A stretch of DNA of 64,000 nt from Geobacillus genomosp. 3 (GTDB lineage: Bacteria; Bacillota; Bacilli; Bacillales; Anoxybacillaceae), in assembly GCF_000445995.2 (NCBI RefSeq), contig NC_022080.4, positions 868,001 through 932,000 of the forward strand, in the 5' to 3' direction. Position 1 is the first letter of the stretch. Every line of letters begins with the position of its first letter. Shown here one piece after another: positions 26,610 to 36,082 of this stretch. The translations under genes and the position numbers were made by a program. The notes under the pieces were generated by a model, which was not told the origin of the DNA, ran no database searches, and was given only the letters and a program-made list of their open reading frames with translations.

Positions 26610-28121
26610 GTGGGCTTTTTATCATTTTTTAAAAAGAAAAAGCGCCCTCTGGAACAAACGATGCCGCAGCTATGGGAAAAACTCCGGCGGTCGAGCGATT
26701 TTGTTGAAGTGTCGTTTTCAGCTGGGGACAAGGAGCTATCGATTTGCTATTTCGATTCGCTCGTCGACCCGAAAGTGCTGCAAGAGCATGTTCTTTGCCA
26801 TCTACAAACTGACCTTTCCCGCCATCCGGGTGTGCGGTTGGAAGATTTGCAACAAATCGTGCCGATTCAGCGGATCGAGGTGAGCGAAGATCCGGCGCTG
26901 ATTGAAGAAAAAGTGTTAAAAGGATTCGTCGCTGTCAGCTTCCGGGAGCAGCCGGGCAAAGCGGCGCTGATCAGCGCGGCGAACGAAAACTTGGGGTTGC
27001 GGGAGAACAACGATTCGGAAAACGAGTTTAGCGTTGTCGGTCCGAAAGTCGGCTTTGTCGAAAATGTTGGGACGAACTTGCATCTCATGCGCCGGCAAAT
27101 TGCAACGCCGAATCTTGTGTTTCGGGAAATGATGATCGGCTCAATGTCAAAAACGAAAGTCGTGATCGCATATATTGACGGCGTGGCGAATCCAGAAACG
27201 ATCCAGACGGTGATGCAACGGGTTAAAGCCATTCATTTTGACATTGTGTTTGATAATGCGATCATAGACCAGCTAATCGCCGACAATTCGCGGACGCCGT
27301 TTCCGCTTTTCGTCTCTACCGAGCGGATTGACCGCGCCGTTTATGCGCTCGCATCGGGACAAGTTGCTGTTTTTTGCGACGGTTCACCGTATGCGGTGAT
27401 CGGCCCTTCCACGTTTTTTGATTTTTTTACTTCACCGGAAGACTATTATTTGCCGTGGGTGCTCGGCTCGTTTTTCCGGCTCATCCGCTTTTTCGGCGTC
27501 ATGTTTTCCATCTTAGCATCGCCGGTTTATGTGGCGGTATTGACGTATCATTATGAAATGATTCCGGAAGACCTGCTTGGCCCCATTATTTATTCACGTT
27601 CGAACGTGCCGTTTCCGCCGGTGCTCGAAGTGTTGTTTTTAGAGATTACGATTGAACTGCTGCGCGAAGCCGGGGCGCGGCTGCCGACGAAAGTTGCGCA
27701 AACGCTCGGGATCGTTGGCGGGATTGTGATCGGACAGGCGACGGTGGATGCCGGACTGGCAAGCACGATTTTGTTGATCGTCGTCGCCCTAGCGGCGCTC
27801 GCCTCGTTTACGACGCCGATTTTTAAAATGTCAAACACCATTCGGTTTATCCGGTTTCCGTTTATTTTGTTTGCCGCATGTTGGGGCGGGATTGGCATCA
27901 TTTTTGCCGTCTGCGGACTGCTCATTCATTTAGGGCGGCTACAGTCGCTTGGTTATCCGTATTTAGTGCCGTTTTATCCGTTACGCCTGCGCAATTTCCG
28001 CGATACGTTCGTCCGCTCACCGTACAGCGCGACAGCGGAGCGGCCGACGCTTTTCCGCCCGCAGTCGCGGTTTCGCTATGACCCGGAAGACGCTAAGCAA
28101 AAACGCGATATTGACGAGTAA
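26610..28121 (+). CDS. Spore germination protein, GerA (GerAA) family
   Basis: This 503-residue subunit of a germinant receptor has a soluble N-terminal region (about 1-240) followed by membrane segments, with the conserved DGVANPETIQ and SPEDYYLPW motifs. With the B and C subunits it detects nutrients at the spore inner membrane and triggers germination. GTG 26610 is preferred to ATG 26604 because AGGCGAGGGG is better spaced. The operon order A-C-B is variable among bacilli. The basic C-terminal tail is typical. The germinant cannot be predicted. Confidence 0.92.
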   Translation: MGFLSFFKKKKRPLEQTMPQLWEKLRRSSDFVEVSFSAGDKELSICYFDSLVDPKVLQEHVLCHLQTDLSRHPGVRLEDLQQIVPIQRIEVSEDPALIEEKVLKGFVAVSFREQPGKAALISAANENLGLRENNDSENEFSVVGPKVGFVENVGTNLHLMRRQIATPNLVFREMMIGSMSKTKVVIAYIDGVANPETIQTVMQRVKAIHFDIVFDNAIIDQLIADNSRTPFPLFVSTERIDRAVYALASGQVAVFCDGSPYAVIGPSTFFDFFTSPEDYYLPWVLGSFFRLIRFFGVMFSILASPVYVAVLTYHYEMIPEDLLGPIIYSRSNVPFPPVLEVLFLEITIELLREAGARLPTKVAQTLGIVGGIVIGQATVDAGLASTILLIVVALAALASFTTPIFKMSNTIRFIRFPFILFAACWGGIGIIFAVCGLLIHLGRLQSLGYPYLVPFYPLRLRNFRDTFVRSPYSATAERPTLFRPQSRFRYDPEDAKQKRDIDE

Positions 28122-28133
28122 GGTGTGATGGGG

Positions 28134-29219
28134 ATGAAGCGTTGGCTCGCATGTTTGGGGGGATTGTTGCTGCTCACCGGCTGCACGAGTTCACGGCCGA
28201 TCGATGAAATTCAAATTATTCAACAGATGGGCTATGATTTCGAGGATGAGCATTATACCGGTACCGCCGTCTACCCGACGTTTAAACAAGGACCAATGAC
28301 AAAGCCGAATCTGTTGACAACGTCATCGCCGACCGTCTACGATCTCATCCCGCGCCTGTCGGCAAAATCCCCATTGCCAATCGAGGAAGGACAGCTGCGG
28401 CTCATTTTATTCGGAAAGCGGTTTGCCGAACGGGGGATTGAACAAATTACACACAGCCTTGCGCGCAATAACAAAGTGGGCAGCGATTTGTTTCTCGGTG
28501 TAGCGGAGGGAAGTGCGAAGGAGCTGTTAGAAATTACGGCGAAGACGACATTGAGCGATACGTTGTATTTGCCGAACCTCGTTAGGCAAAATGAACAGTC
28601 AATGAATTTGCCAAAAACGAACTTGCATTTGTTTTTGTACCGTTATTTCTCCCCGGGGAGCGATCCGTTTTTACCGTATTTTGAAAAAAAAGGGGAGTTC
28701 GTCAAGTTAGAAGGGGTGGCGTTGTTTCGCGATGGCCGGTATGTCGGACGCGTGAGTTTGCGTGATTCTTTTTTGATGAAAATCTTGCTGGGCGAAACGA
28801 AAAACGGCGTCTATCAGCTAAAGATTGGGGAGCGCGGCAAACAAGGCGAAGATCGGGTCATGTTGCAAAACTTATGGGCCAAACCGACCTATGAATGGAG
28901 GCGGGACGGCGGCCGCCATGTGTTGGATGTTTCCGTCCATATTCACGCTTCCGTGAAAGATTACCCGTCATGGCTCGATAAACCGGGAGCCAATTTGTTT
29001 GCTGATGTAAAGGAGAAAATGGAAGAGGAATTGGAACGGAATATGCGTCGATTGTTTCACTATTTTCAGGAAAAACGTATTGATCCGCTTGGCATTGGCG
29101 ACTTTGTCCGGAGTGTCACGAGACAGTGGGACCGTGAATCGTTTTACCATGAATATCCAGATTTAGAGATTCGTCCGCGTGTAACGGTGGATATTATTCA
29201 TACGGGAATTGGCGAATAA
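28134..29219 (+). CDS. Ger(x)C-family germination lipoprotein
   Basis: This 361-residue protein begins MKRWLACLGGLLLLTGC, a lipoprotein signal with a lipobox Cys at residue 17. The rest matches the GerC fold: IDEIQIIQQMGYD at the start, a middle QLRLILFGKRFAERGI segment, and a C-terminal domain with long helix and DPLGIGDFVR. It is the outer-face subunit of the germinant receptor. It is 12 bases after the A subunit and 25 before the B subunit. Confidence 0.92.
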   Translation: MKRWLACLGGLLLLTGCTSSRPIDEIQIIQQMGYDFEDEHYTGTAVYPTFKQGPMTKPNLLTTSSPTVYDLIPRLSAKSPLPIEEGQLRLILFGKRFAERGIEQITHSLARNNKVGSDLFLGVAEGSAKELLEITAKTTLSDTLYLPNLVRQNEQSMNLPKTNLHLFLYRYFSPGSDPFLPYFEKKGEFVKLEGVALFRDGRYVGRVSLRDSFLMKILLGETKNGVYQLKIGERGKQGEDRVMLQNLWAKPTYEWRRDGGRHVLDVSVHIHASVKDYPSWLDKPGANLFADVKEKMEEELERNMRRLFHYFQEKRIDPLGIGDFVRSVTRQWDRESFYHEYPDLEIRPRVTVDIIHTGIGE

Positions 29220-29244
29220 GACGGGATCATGAGGAGGGATAACG

Positions 29245-30357
29245 GTGAAGCAGGCGATCGATGAACGGTTTCTCATCTCCCCGTTTCTCGTCTTTTTTGT
29301 CATCCATGCCACCCAAGTCGGCGTCGGGGCGCTTGGCTTCCAGCGGACGGTGATGAAAGAGGCGGGGCAAGATGCCTGGATGGCTGTATTGTTGGCCGGA
29401 TTGGCTGCGCACGGGCTTATTTGGTTGATGTACCGTTTGCTTGCCTATGCCCCGTCCGGTGGTGATATTGTGTCGCTTCATAAGCATTATTTCGGGCGCT
29501 GGTTCGGCGGGGTGCTAAGCGCCGGGTTGCTCTTTTATTACGCCTTGGCCGCGTTCACGGTGCTTCAATCATATATTGAAATCATTAAAGTATGGGTGTT
29601 CCCTCTTATGGGAACATGGCAGTTCAGTTTGCTCTTTTTGGTGTTGACGTATTACGCGGTCTCTGGCGGATTTCGTGTCGTTGCCGGCTTATGCTTCTGG
29701 GGGGTTGTCATCCCGCTGTTGACGATTTTTCCTATGTTGTTTTTCCCGCTCGAGTATGCACAGTACCGGAACTTATTTCCGATGTTTGACCATTCGCCCA
29801 TACAGCTGGCGCAAGCAGCAAACGATATGGCGCTTCAATATTTAGGATTTGAAATGCTGCTTGCGTACTATCCGTTTTTAAAAAACGCCTCGTCATCGCA
29901 AAAATGGGCTCATGCTGCCAACGCGCTGACGATGTTGATTTATTTGATCATCATGTTTATCTCCATCATTTTTTACAATAAAGAGCAAATCAAGCATATT
30001 ACATGGCCGACATTGACGCTCGCCAAAATTCCGGAAGTGCCGTTTATTGAACGGATGGAGTATATTGTCATCTCCATCTATGTGCTTGTCGTATTTCCGA
30101 TTATTACCGTTTCGGTTTGGGCGGCGACGCGCATTGTGAAACAATTGTTTGCTATTCAACAGCGACGCTCCCTTCCCGTCCTGCTCGCCTGTTTGTTTGT
30201 CGGTACGTTGTTTTTCGAAGAAAAAAGCGAAATGGAACGGCTGATGGAATGGACGGCCAACGTCGGTGTTTATCTCGTTGCCGGCTATATCCCGCTTTTG
30301 TATGTGTATGTGTGGGCGGCGGAAAAAGTGAAAAAGGCGCTACAACAAAAGCGGTAA
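29245..30357 (+). CDS. GerB-family germination permease
   Basis: This 370-residue protein has ten predicted membrane helices of the APC-like spore permease family and probably binds the germinant. Start is GTG 29245, supported by GAGGAGGG. The early ISPFLVFFVIHATQVGVGAL segment and the central MFFPLEYAQYRNLFPM region are family features. It completes the receptor operon; the preQ1 riboswitch begins shortly after its stop. Confidence 0.92.
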   Translation: MKQAIDERFLISPFLVFFVIHATQVGVGALGFQRTVMKEAGQDAWMAVLLAGLAAHGLIWLMYRLLAYAPSGGDIVSLHKHYFGRWFGGVLSAGLLFYYALAAFTVLQSYIEIIKVWVFPLMGTWQFSLLFLVLTYYAVSGGFRVVAGLCFWGVVIPLLTIFPMLFFPLEYAQYRNLFPMFDHSPIQLAQAANDMALQYLGFEMLLAYYPFLKNASSSQKWAHAANALTMLIYLIIMFISIIFYNKEQIKHITWPTLTLAKIPEVPFIERMEYIVISIYVLVVFPIITVSVWAATRIVKQLFAIQQRRSLPVLLACLFVGTLFFEEKSEMERLMEWTANVGVYLVAGYIPLLYVYVWAAEKVKKALQQKR

Positions 30358-30413
30358 GTGTGGTATAGTAAAGAGCGAGAACAGAAGAATCACAATTCCG
30401 TACACTTGTGCGG

Positions 30414-30489
30414 GAGAGGTTTCTAGCAAAACCCTCTATAAAAAACTAGGGACGGCTGTATCCTAGGGGGTATGGCCTTTTTTGTTTTG
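30414..30489 (+). promoter_or_regulatory. PreQ1-I riboswitch with terminator
   Basis: The aptamer at 30414-30450 has AGAGGT stem, a C/A-rich loop, the pairing CCCTCT, and the A-rich tail TATAAAAAACTA of class I preQ1 riboswitches. It is followed by a 10-pair hairpin (GGCTGTATCC with GGGTATGGCC, 30454-30477) and a T6GT4 run, an intrinsic terminator. High preQ1 should stop transcription into queCDEF. A TATAGT -10 lies at 30364. Confidence 0.92.
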
Positions 30490-30530
30490 GAAACCTCTTC
30501 TTCTGTCCATTCAGAAGGAGGTTGGTCAAG

Positions 30531-31202
30531 GTGAAGATGAAGGAAGAAAAAGCGGTCGTCGTCTTCAGCGGCGGCCAAGACAGCACGACGTGTTTGTTTT
30601 GGGCAAAACAGCGGTTTGGCGAAGTGGAGGCGGTGACGTTTGATTATGGCCAGCGCCATCGCCGCGAAATTGATGTCGCTCAAGCGATCACTGCCGAGCT
30701 TGGCGTCCGCCATACGGTGCTCGATATGTCGCTGCTTGGGCAATTGGCGCCGAACGCCCTAACGCGCCGCGATATCGCCATCGAGCAAAAGGAAGGGGAG
30801 TTGCCGACCACGTTTGTCGATGGGCGCAACTTGTTGTTTTTCTCGTTTGCGGCGGTGCTCGCCAAACAACGGGGAGCGCGCCATTTGGTCACCGGAGTGT
30901 GCGAGACGGATTTCAGCGGTTACCCCGACTGCCGCGACATCTTTATGAAGTCGCTCAACGTCACACTGAACTTAGCCATGGATTATCAGTTTGTAATCCA
31001 TACACCGCTCATGTGGCTGACAAAAGCGGAAACGTGGAAGCTTGCTGACGAGCTTGGGGCGCTTGAATTCGTCCGCACAAAGACGCTCACATGCTATAAC
31101 GGCATCATCGCCGATGGCTGCGGCGAATGTCCGGCGTGCGTGCTGCGCAAGCGCGGGCTGGATGAGTATTTGCGGGAGAAAGCTGAGGTGGAGTCGCGAT
31201 GA
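30531..31202 (+). CDS. queC: QueC, 7-cyano-7-deazaguanine synthase
   Basis: QueC converts 7-carboxy-7-deazaguanine to preQ0 with ATP and ammonia. The 223-residue protein has the PP-loop SGGQDST (13-19) and a C-terminal four-cysteine zinc site ([16 protein letters not shown]). GTG 30531 is 9 bases after AAGGAGG. It is first in the queCDEF operon controlled by the preQ1 riboswitch and overlaps queD by four bases. Confidence 0.97.
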   Translation: MKMKEEKAVVVFSGGQDSTTCLFWAKQRFGEVEAVTFDYGQRHRREIDVAQAITAELGVRHTVLDMSLLGQLAPNALTRRDIAIEQKEGELPTTFVDGRNLLFFSFAAVLAKQRGARHLVTGVCETDFSGYPDCRDIFMKSLNVTLNLAMDYQFVIHTPLMWLTKAETWKLADELGALEFVRTKTLTCYNGIIADGCGECPACVLRKRGLDEYLREKAEVESR

Positions 31203-31636
31203 TGCATCAGCTCTATCCTCAAGTTTGGCATGATTATCGGTATGAGTTGAACAAAGATATGCATATCGCCGCCGCCCATTTCATTCCGCATGAGGCGGCG
31301 GGGCGCTGCATGAATATGCACGGTCATACGTATATCGTCAATGTGACGATTGCCGGCGATGAGCTCGATGAAAGTGGATTTTTAGTCAATTTCCAAACGA
31401 TCAAACAGCTTGTGCACGGAAAGCTGGATCATACGCTGCTCAATGACCATGCCGATTGCTTTGATGAAAACGACCCGAACCGGTTTCCGACGACGGAAGT
31501 GGTGGCGCGCACGATTTATGAAACGATTCAGCGCCATCTTGATACGTTGCCGCACAAGCCGAAATGCTTGCAAGTGTTTGTGCGCGAGACGCCGACGAGC
31601 TATGTCGTCTACCGGCCGAAAGCGGGGGGACGGTGA
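31199..31636 (+). CDS. queD: QueD, 6-carboxytetrahydropterin synthase
   Basis: QueD makes 6-carboxy-5,6,7,8-tetrahydropterin from dihydroneopterin triphosphate for queuosine synthesis. It has 145 residues with the zinc histidines in AAHFIPHE and NMHGHTYIV, and the catalytic cysteine in AAGRC. Its start overlaps the queC stop and its stop overlaps the queE start. Confidence 0.96.
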   Translation: MMHQLYPQVWHDYRYELNKDMHIAAAHFIPHEAAGRCMNMHGHTYIVNVTIAGDELDESGFLVNFQTIKQLVHGKLDHTLLNDHADCFDENDPNRFPTTEVVARTIYETIQRHLDTLPHKPKCLQVFVRETPTSYVVYRPKAGGR

Positions 31637-32370
31637 TGGCGCGCACGATTCCGGTATTGGAGATTTTTGGGCCGACGATTCAAGGCGAGGGAATGGTGAT
31701 CGGCCAAAAGACGATGTTCGTCCGCACGGCCGGCTGCGATTACCGTTGCCGTTGGTGCGACTCCGCCTTCACGTGGGACGGATCGGCCAAAGAAGAGATC
31801 GAACAGCTGACGGCGGAAGACATTTGGCGGCGGCTTGAGGTCCTTGGCGGCCGCCGCTTCCGCCATGTGACGATTTCAGGGGGCAACCCGCTTCTCATTG
31901 CCGCTCTTGGAGAACTTGTCAGCCTTCTTCATGAAAAAGGGGTGCGCGTCGCGGTTGAAACGCAAGGGAGCCGCTGGCAAGACTGGCTGCTCGATGTGGA
32001 TGACGTCACCATTTCCCCGAAACCGCCAAGCTCGGGGATGGATACGGACTGGGCGGCGCTCGATCAACTCATCGGGCGGCTGCAGGCGGACCGAAGCAGG
32101 GCGCGGCGCGTCAGTTTGAAAGTCGTCGTGTTTGATGATGCCGACTTGGCGTACGCGAAAGAGGTGCACCGCCGCTACCCGGGCGTTCCGTTTTATTTGC
32201 AGACAGGCAACCAAGATGTGGCCGATGCGGATGTCGATGCGCTTCGCGCGAAGCTTCTTGCCCAGCTCGACTGGCTTGTCGGGCAAGCCGCCGAGTCGGA
32301 GGAGCTGGCTGATGTCTACGTCTTGCCGCAGCTGCACACGCTCCTTTGGGGAAACAAACGCGGCGTATAA
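31636..32370 (+). CDS. queE: QueE, 7-carboxy-7-deazaguanine synthase
   Basis: QueE is a radical-SAM enzyme that rearranges carboxytetrahydropterin to 7-carboxy-7-deazaguanine. The 244-residue protein has the iron-sulfur motif CDYRCRWC (C-x3-C-x2-C) and the SAM-binding SGGNP. ATG 31636 overlaps the queD stop and is preferred to an earlier in-frame codon inside queD. It is third in the operon. Confidence 0.96.
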   Translation: MARTIPVLEIFGPTIQGEGMVIGQKTMFVRTAGCDYRCRWCDSAFTWDGSAKEEIEQLTAEDIWRRLEVLGGRRFRHVTISGGNPLLIAALGELVSLLHEKGVRVAVETQGSRWQDWLLDVDDVTISPKPPSSGMDTDWAALDQLIGRLQADRSRARRVSLKVVVFDDADLAYAKEVHRRYPGVPFYLQTGNQDVADADVDALRAKLLAQLDWLVGQAAESEELADVYVLPQLHTLLWGNKRGV

Positions 32371-32421
32371 AGCAGAGGCTCGGCGGCTCATTTTGCATGA
32401 ATCAAAGGGAGGAATGAAGGA

Positions 32422-32919
32422 ATGGCAGGGAGAAAAGACGAGGAATTGAAAGAGTTGACGCTGCTTGGCCATCAAGGGACAACGTATTCGTTTACGTACG
32501 ATCCCAACCTTCTTGAAGTGTTTGACAACAAACATCCTGACCGGGATTATTTCGTGAAGTTCAATTGCCCGGAGTTCACATCGCTATGTCCCAAAACCGG
32601 TCAGCCGGACTTCGCGACGATTTACATCAGCTACATTCCGGACAAAAAATGCGTCGAAAGCAAATCGTTGAAATTGTATTTGTTCAGCTTCCGCAACCAC
32701 GGCGATTTTCATGAAGACTGCGTCAACATCATCATGAACGACTTAATCAAAGTCATGGAGCCGCGCTATATCGAAGTATGGGGCAAATTCACCCCGCGCG
32801 GCGGCATTTCGATCGACCCGTATTGCAACTGGGGGCGCCCCGGGACAAAATACGAAAACATGGCTGAATACCGGCTGCTCAATCACGACTTGTACCCGGA
32901 AAACATCGACAACCGCTGA
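32422..32919 (+). CDS. queF: QueF, preQ0 reductase
   Basis: QueF reduces the nitrile preQ0 to preQ1 with NADPH. This 165-residue single-domain form has the catalytic Cys region [14 protein letters not shown] and the family motif [13 protein letters not shown], then NHGDFHEDC. It completes the queuosine precursor operon. GGGAGG lies upstream of the ATG. Confidence 0.97.
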   Translation: MAGRKDEELKELTLLGHQGTTYSFTYDPNLLEVFDNKHPDRDYFVKFNCPEFTSLCPKTGQPDFATIYISYIPDKKCVESKSLKLYLFSFRNHGDFHEDCVNIIMNDLIKVMEPRYIEVWGKFTPRGGISIDPYCNWGRPGTKYENMAEYRLLNHDLYPENIDNR

Positions 32920-33000
32920 AGACGGCAAAAAAAGAGGTAGTTTTTTCGCCAAAACTCATATATAATGAACAATGAATTTTTTGCCTTGGAGGTTTTGGCG

Positions 33001-33660
33001 TTGGAGCGAAGAACAGCTCTTTTGCTTGGAGCGAGCGGTTTGGTCGGCGGCGAGCTGCTCGGGTTGTTGCTTGAGTCGGATTTGTACCGGCAAGTCACCA
33101 TTTTCGTCCGCACCCCGCTGCCGATCGAGCATGAAAAACTGCAGCAAGTCGTCGCCGATTTTGCGCGGCTTGAGTCGTATGAACGGTATTTTTACGTGGA
33201 TGACGTCTTTTGCTGCCTCGGAACGACGCGCAAAAAGGCGAAAACAAGGCAGCAGTTCATTCAAGTCGACTATGAATATACGCTGCGCGCTGCGGCGCTG
33301 GCGGAAAAGTGCCGCGCGAAAAGCTTTCTGACCGTCTCCTCGATCGGCGCCAACCCGTGTTCGCTATTTTTTTACCAGCGCGTCAAAGGGGAAACGGAAG
33401 AGGCGCTGCAGCGGCTTTCCATTCCGTCGCTCCATATTTTTCGTCCGTCGCTGCTTATCGGCAAGCGTCGGGAGTTCCGTTTCGGCGAGACGCTCGCCGG
33501 ATGGCTGTTATGCCGGCTGCCGTTTTTGTTTGTCGGCAAGTGGAAAAAATATAAGCCGGTTGATGCCAGACAGCTGGCTTTGGCCATGTTTTACCGGGCG
33601 GCGTCAGCGGCGAACGGTATCCACATATATGAATGCGATGAACTGGCCCGTATTTCATAA
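33001..33660 (+). CDS. NAD(P)-binding Rossmann-fold protein, atypical SDR
   Basis: This protein of about 219 residues begins with a dinucleotide loop LLGASGLVGGELL and has FCCLGTTRKKAKT, SSIGA and YQRVKGE motifs of the atypical SDR group related to oxidoreductase HTATIP2. TTG 33001 is chosen: GGAGG lies 8 bases upstream, and a TATAAT at 32961-32966 overlaps the alternative ATG 32965. Its substrate is unknown. It lies between queF and a terminator. Confidence 0.75.
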   Translation: MERRTALLLGASGLVGGELLGLLLESDLYRQVTIFVRTPLPIEHEKLQQVVADFARLESYERYFYVDDVFCCLGTTRKKAKTRQQFIQVDYEYTLRAAALAEKCRAKSFLTVSSIGANPCSLFFYQRVKGETEEALQRLSIPSLHIFRPSLLIGKRREFRFGETLAGWLLCRLPFLFVGKWKKYKPVDARQLALAMFYRAASAANGIHIYECDELARIS

Positions 33661-33663
33661 ACA

Positions 33664-33694
33664 AAAAAAGAGGCTCCCGGCAGCCTCTTTTTTC
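33664..33694. terminator. Bidirectional terminator
   Basis: AAAAAAGAGGCT pairs with AGCCTCTTTTTT around a six-base loop, between convergent genes. Confidence 0.88.
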
Positions 33695-33882
33695 TATTCA
33701 ACAATTTTGTAATTTTTATGATTGACCACCGTTCGCTCTTGCAAGTCGAGCTCACGGTAGTTTTCCATATATGTTAAATCGACGATAACCGAGTTTTCAT
33801 TCACTTTTTCCACAATGCCGCGCAATCCATTTTTAAATTCAATAATATCCCCGACTTTTGCTTTTTTATTAATCATCATCAT
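33694..33882 (-). CDS. ykvS: YkvS-like DUF2187 protein
   Basis: This 62-residue protein has a single small KOW/SH3-like fold: VGDIIEFKNGLRGIVEKV, then NSVIVDLTYMENY. It matches the DUF2187 family, with B. subtilis YkvS as its member at the syntenic place before ykvT. The role is unknown. The ATG triplet at the start makes the exact first codon uncertain. Confidence 0.8.
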   Translation of the reverse strand: MMMINKKAKVGDIIEFKNGLRGIVEKVNENSVIVDLTYMENYRELDLQERTVVNHKNYKIVE

Positions 33883-33958
33883 TCCCCTTTTTCATCGTCT
33901 TTTGTTCTAGTTTGCCTTATTTCCCGTTGTAAGTAAAGGGGTTTCTTTCCTAAAATTT

Positions 33959-33986
33959 AAAAAACAAGGAGCGAAGTCGCCCCTTG
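33959..33986 (-). terminator. Terminator of the ykvT-like gene
   Basis: On the minus strand CAAGGGGCGA and TCGCTCCTTG form the stem, followed by T6. It comes just after the stop of the undamaged reading frame, not after the premature stop. Confidence 0.75.
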
Positions 33987-34047
33987 CTTTCGTTTACTTG
34001 GCAAACACATGGTTGCCGATGACAACGGTCACCGGACGAGAGCGCAG

Positions 34048-34578
34048 CTAGTTGCTTTTCGCCGTTTTCGGATTATAGAAATAGAGCGAGCCGTTTCCTA
34101 AACCGCGAAAAGCAAGTGCTTCTTCAACGGCGCGATATGCCTCACGATCGGCCGGTTCGTTGATCGTTCCGTTTGCCACCGGTGTGAAGGCATAATGGCC
34201 GCCAGAGCGCTCATAAATCACTTCGCGAATGGTGTCCGGAAAATCAGGATGATCGACGCGGTTGAGCACGACCGTCGCCACAGCCACTTTCCCGGCATAC
34301 GGTTCTCCCTTCGCTTCGGCATGAACAAGGCGGGCCAGCAACTCTTTTTCCGCCGCTGTAATGCCGGCATTCGGGATGATGAGTGTTTCCCCAGGATAGA
34401 GCAAATCACCTTTGCGATTTTTTTGTTTTAGCTGTTTTAGCGGCACACCGTATTGTTTCGCGATTTTCCAAAGCGTGTCGCCGCGTTTGACCGTATGGAC
34501 CGTTGCGGCATCAGCGTGGCCGGCAAAGAAAAACATTCCGCACAATATCGCCATCATCCATGCTTTTCTTTTTTTCAT
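34048..34578 (-). CDS. ykvT: LysM cell-wall hydrolase (SleB/CwlJ type), truncated by a stop codon
   Basis: The 176-residue product has a signal peptide ending ADAA, one LysM domain ([17 protein letters not shown]) and a hydrolase-2 domain ([20 protein letters not shown] with the active-site Glu, then VVLNRV) that cleaves cortex peptidoglycan. The frame stops at TAG 34048-34050 after NPKTAKSN. The same frame goes on for 17 codons, LRSRPVTVVIGNHVFAK, to TAA 33994, where family members end with a similar SRPVVTTIGNHVF. TGG to TAG (Trp to stop) is the simple explanation. The fold would lose its last strand. YkvT of B. subtilis is the likely counterpart. Confidence 0.85.
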   Translation of the reverse strand: MKKRKAWMMAILCGMFFFAGHADAATVHTVKRGDTLWKIAKQYGVPLKQLKQKNRKGDLLYPGETLIIPNAGITAAEKELLARLVHAEAKGEPYAGKVAVATVVLNRVDHPDFPDTIREVIYERSGGHYAFTPVANGTINEPADREAYRAVEEALAFRGLGNGSLYFYNPKTAKSN

Positions 34579-34710
34579 TCACATCCCTCCTCTCGTAAAC
34601 TCGCTACTAGAGTAACAAGGATGAGGTGGTTATTCATTATCTAAATGTTGGAAAAACGCATGAAGCGTTGATACAGCTAGTTTTATAGAGAGGATGGAAA
34701 TTTCTCCGCG

Positions 34711-34747
34711 AAAAAAAACATCCGACTTTCAGACCGGAAAGTCGGAT
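34711..34747 (-). terminator. Terminator of the small gene 34771-34965
   Basis: On the minus strand ATCCGACTTTC pairs with GAAAGTCGGAT and runs into T8. Confidence 0.85.
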
Positions 34748-34770
34748 CGGCAACGATGGAAAACAGAAGC

Positions 34771-34965
34771 TCAGCTGCGCGGGGTATCCATGTAATGGTA
34801 GAGGACGTGACCGCCGCGTTGGGCGATGCCGCGAAACTGTTTAAAGTCGGGCTGTTTGACGAGCACGGCCCGAAACGTGAGGAAGTCCTCTTTTTTTACT
34901 AACAGCTCGGCTATGGCACCGTTGCGCAGTTCGGTGATTTGTTTGGTTGCTAATGCTTCGTCCAT
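34771..34965 (-). CDS. Small hypothetical protein, 64 residues
   Basis: Starting [18 protein letters not shown], this 64-residue product is not recognised. The start is backed by GGGAGGGA 7 bases upstream, and a strong terminator follows, so it is probably a real monocistronic gene. It has no membrane segment or cysteine cluster. It lies between the cortex hydrolase and a proline-rich protein gene. Confidence 0.6.
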   Translation of the reverse strand: MDEALATKQITELRNGAIAELLVKKEDFLTFRAVLVKQPDFKQFRGIAQRGGHVLYHYMDTPRS

Positions 34966-35136
34966 CCGATTCCCTCCCAGCGTCCATGTGAGGTTGCTGC
35001 TGTTATTTATCATAGCGCAACCGGCGTTTAGGATAAATACCTATATTTTGGCCGGGCAAACACCCTTTGCTTGTTCCGACATACAATATGGGTGGGTACG
35101 CGCCCCGACAACTATGAGCGAGAAAGGGAGAGGACA

Positions 35137-35829
35137 ATGAATCATTGGGACCCTCATATGAATGATCCGTTTCTGAACGCCTCAAGCCAAGGCGACGAGG
35201 CCGGGCGAATGGACAATAATGCACCGCCGATGGCGCCAATGCCGGCAGCAATGCCGACGGGGGTGATGCCGACAGCGTATTACCCGCCGGTGACTCCTTA
35301 TGGCTACTGGTGTCCGCCAGCCGCGCCGATGGCTCCTTTAGTCAGCCCGGCCCACCTTGACAGTCCAGACGGATTTGACAGTCCGGATGGATTTGACAGC
35401 CTGGACAGCTCTGATATGATGCCCCCGGCACCGCCGCTTGGCTTGGGAGCAGTGCCGAATGTGGCTCCAACCTTCGCCTGGCCGATGGGAGGGGAAGAAA
35501 ATGCACCGCCGCTGCCCGCTGACGGTGCTGTCGCTCCATACGATATGGCAGCTCCTTATGCAGGGGCGGGAGCCGCTGTTGCCGGTATGGCGCCCGGCGT
35601 CGTTCCTAGTGCGCTGCCGACGATGGGTGTTACGCCCGGTGTTGCCCCTGGCATCGCCCCCGGCGCTGTTCCGTATCCCCCGATGTACTATCACTATCCG
35701 CCGGCTGCGCCGCTGCCATACGCCCCAGCGGCACCGTATGGTTATTCTGCTGCACCACTGCCGTCGTATTATGGCGGGGTGGCTCCATATGTGCCCGGCT
35801 TTCCGGCACCGTACGGCCCATATCGGTAA
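35137..35829 (+). CDS. Pro/Ala/Tyr-rich low-complexity protein, possible spore surface protein
   Basis: This 230-residue product is rich in Pro, Ala, Met, Gly and Tyr, with repeats such as MPTAYYPPVTPYGYWCPP and many APY or PYG units, plus a six-residue tandem repeat DSPDGF. The composition resembles spore coat or exosporium proteins, but no family is recognised. ATG 35137 follows GGGAGAGG. A good terminator ends the transcript. Its size and coding bias favour a real gene. Confidence 0.6.
   Translation: MNHWDPHMNDPFLNASSQGDEAGRMDNNAPPMAPMPAAMPTGVMPTAYYPPVTPYGYWCPPAAPMAPLVSPAHLDSPDGFDSPDGFDSLDSSDMMPPAPPLGLGAVPNVAPTFAWPMGGEENAPPLPADGAVAPYDMAAPYAGAGAAVAGMAPGVVPSALPTMGVTPGVAPGIAPGAVPYPPMYYHYPPAAPLPYAPAAPYGYSAAPLPSYYGGVAPYVPGFPAPYGPYR
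35359..35409 (+). repeat. 18-base tandem repeat in the Pro-rich gene
   Basis: GACAGTCCAGACGGATTT at 35359-35376 and a near copy at 35377-35394 are followed by a partial third unit, encoding DSPDGF DSPDGF DSLDSS. Copy number may vary between strains. Confidence 0.85.
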
Positions 35830-35838
35830 ACCGCCAAC

Positions 35839-35865
35839 AAGACCGCTTCCACGCGGTCTTTTTTC
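35839..35865 (+). terminator. Terminator of the Pro-rich gene
   Basis: AAGACCGC and GCGGTCTT pair around a six-base loop and run into T6. Confidence 0.88.
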
Positions 35866-36082
35866 ATGTTCCATAGGGGGCGAGCCTGGCATAGAGGCTC
35901 ACCGGCTTGCCAGGCGGCCGCTGCTCGTACGGGCGCCAGCATCAACCGCATTGTTCCCAACGCCCCCTTATTGCGGCATATATATGTTCCGGCTGCTGGC
36001 AATGGTATAATAAGGAACGTAGTTTTTCCCTCAAGATAGGGATGAGAAGACGAGGTTGGAGAAAAGAAAGGAGAAGAGGCAA

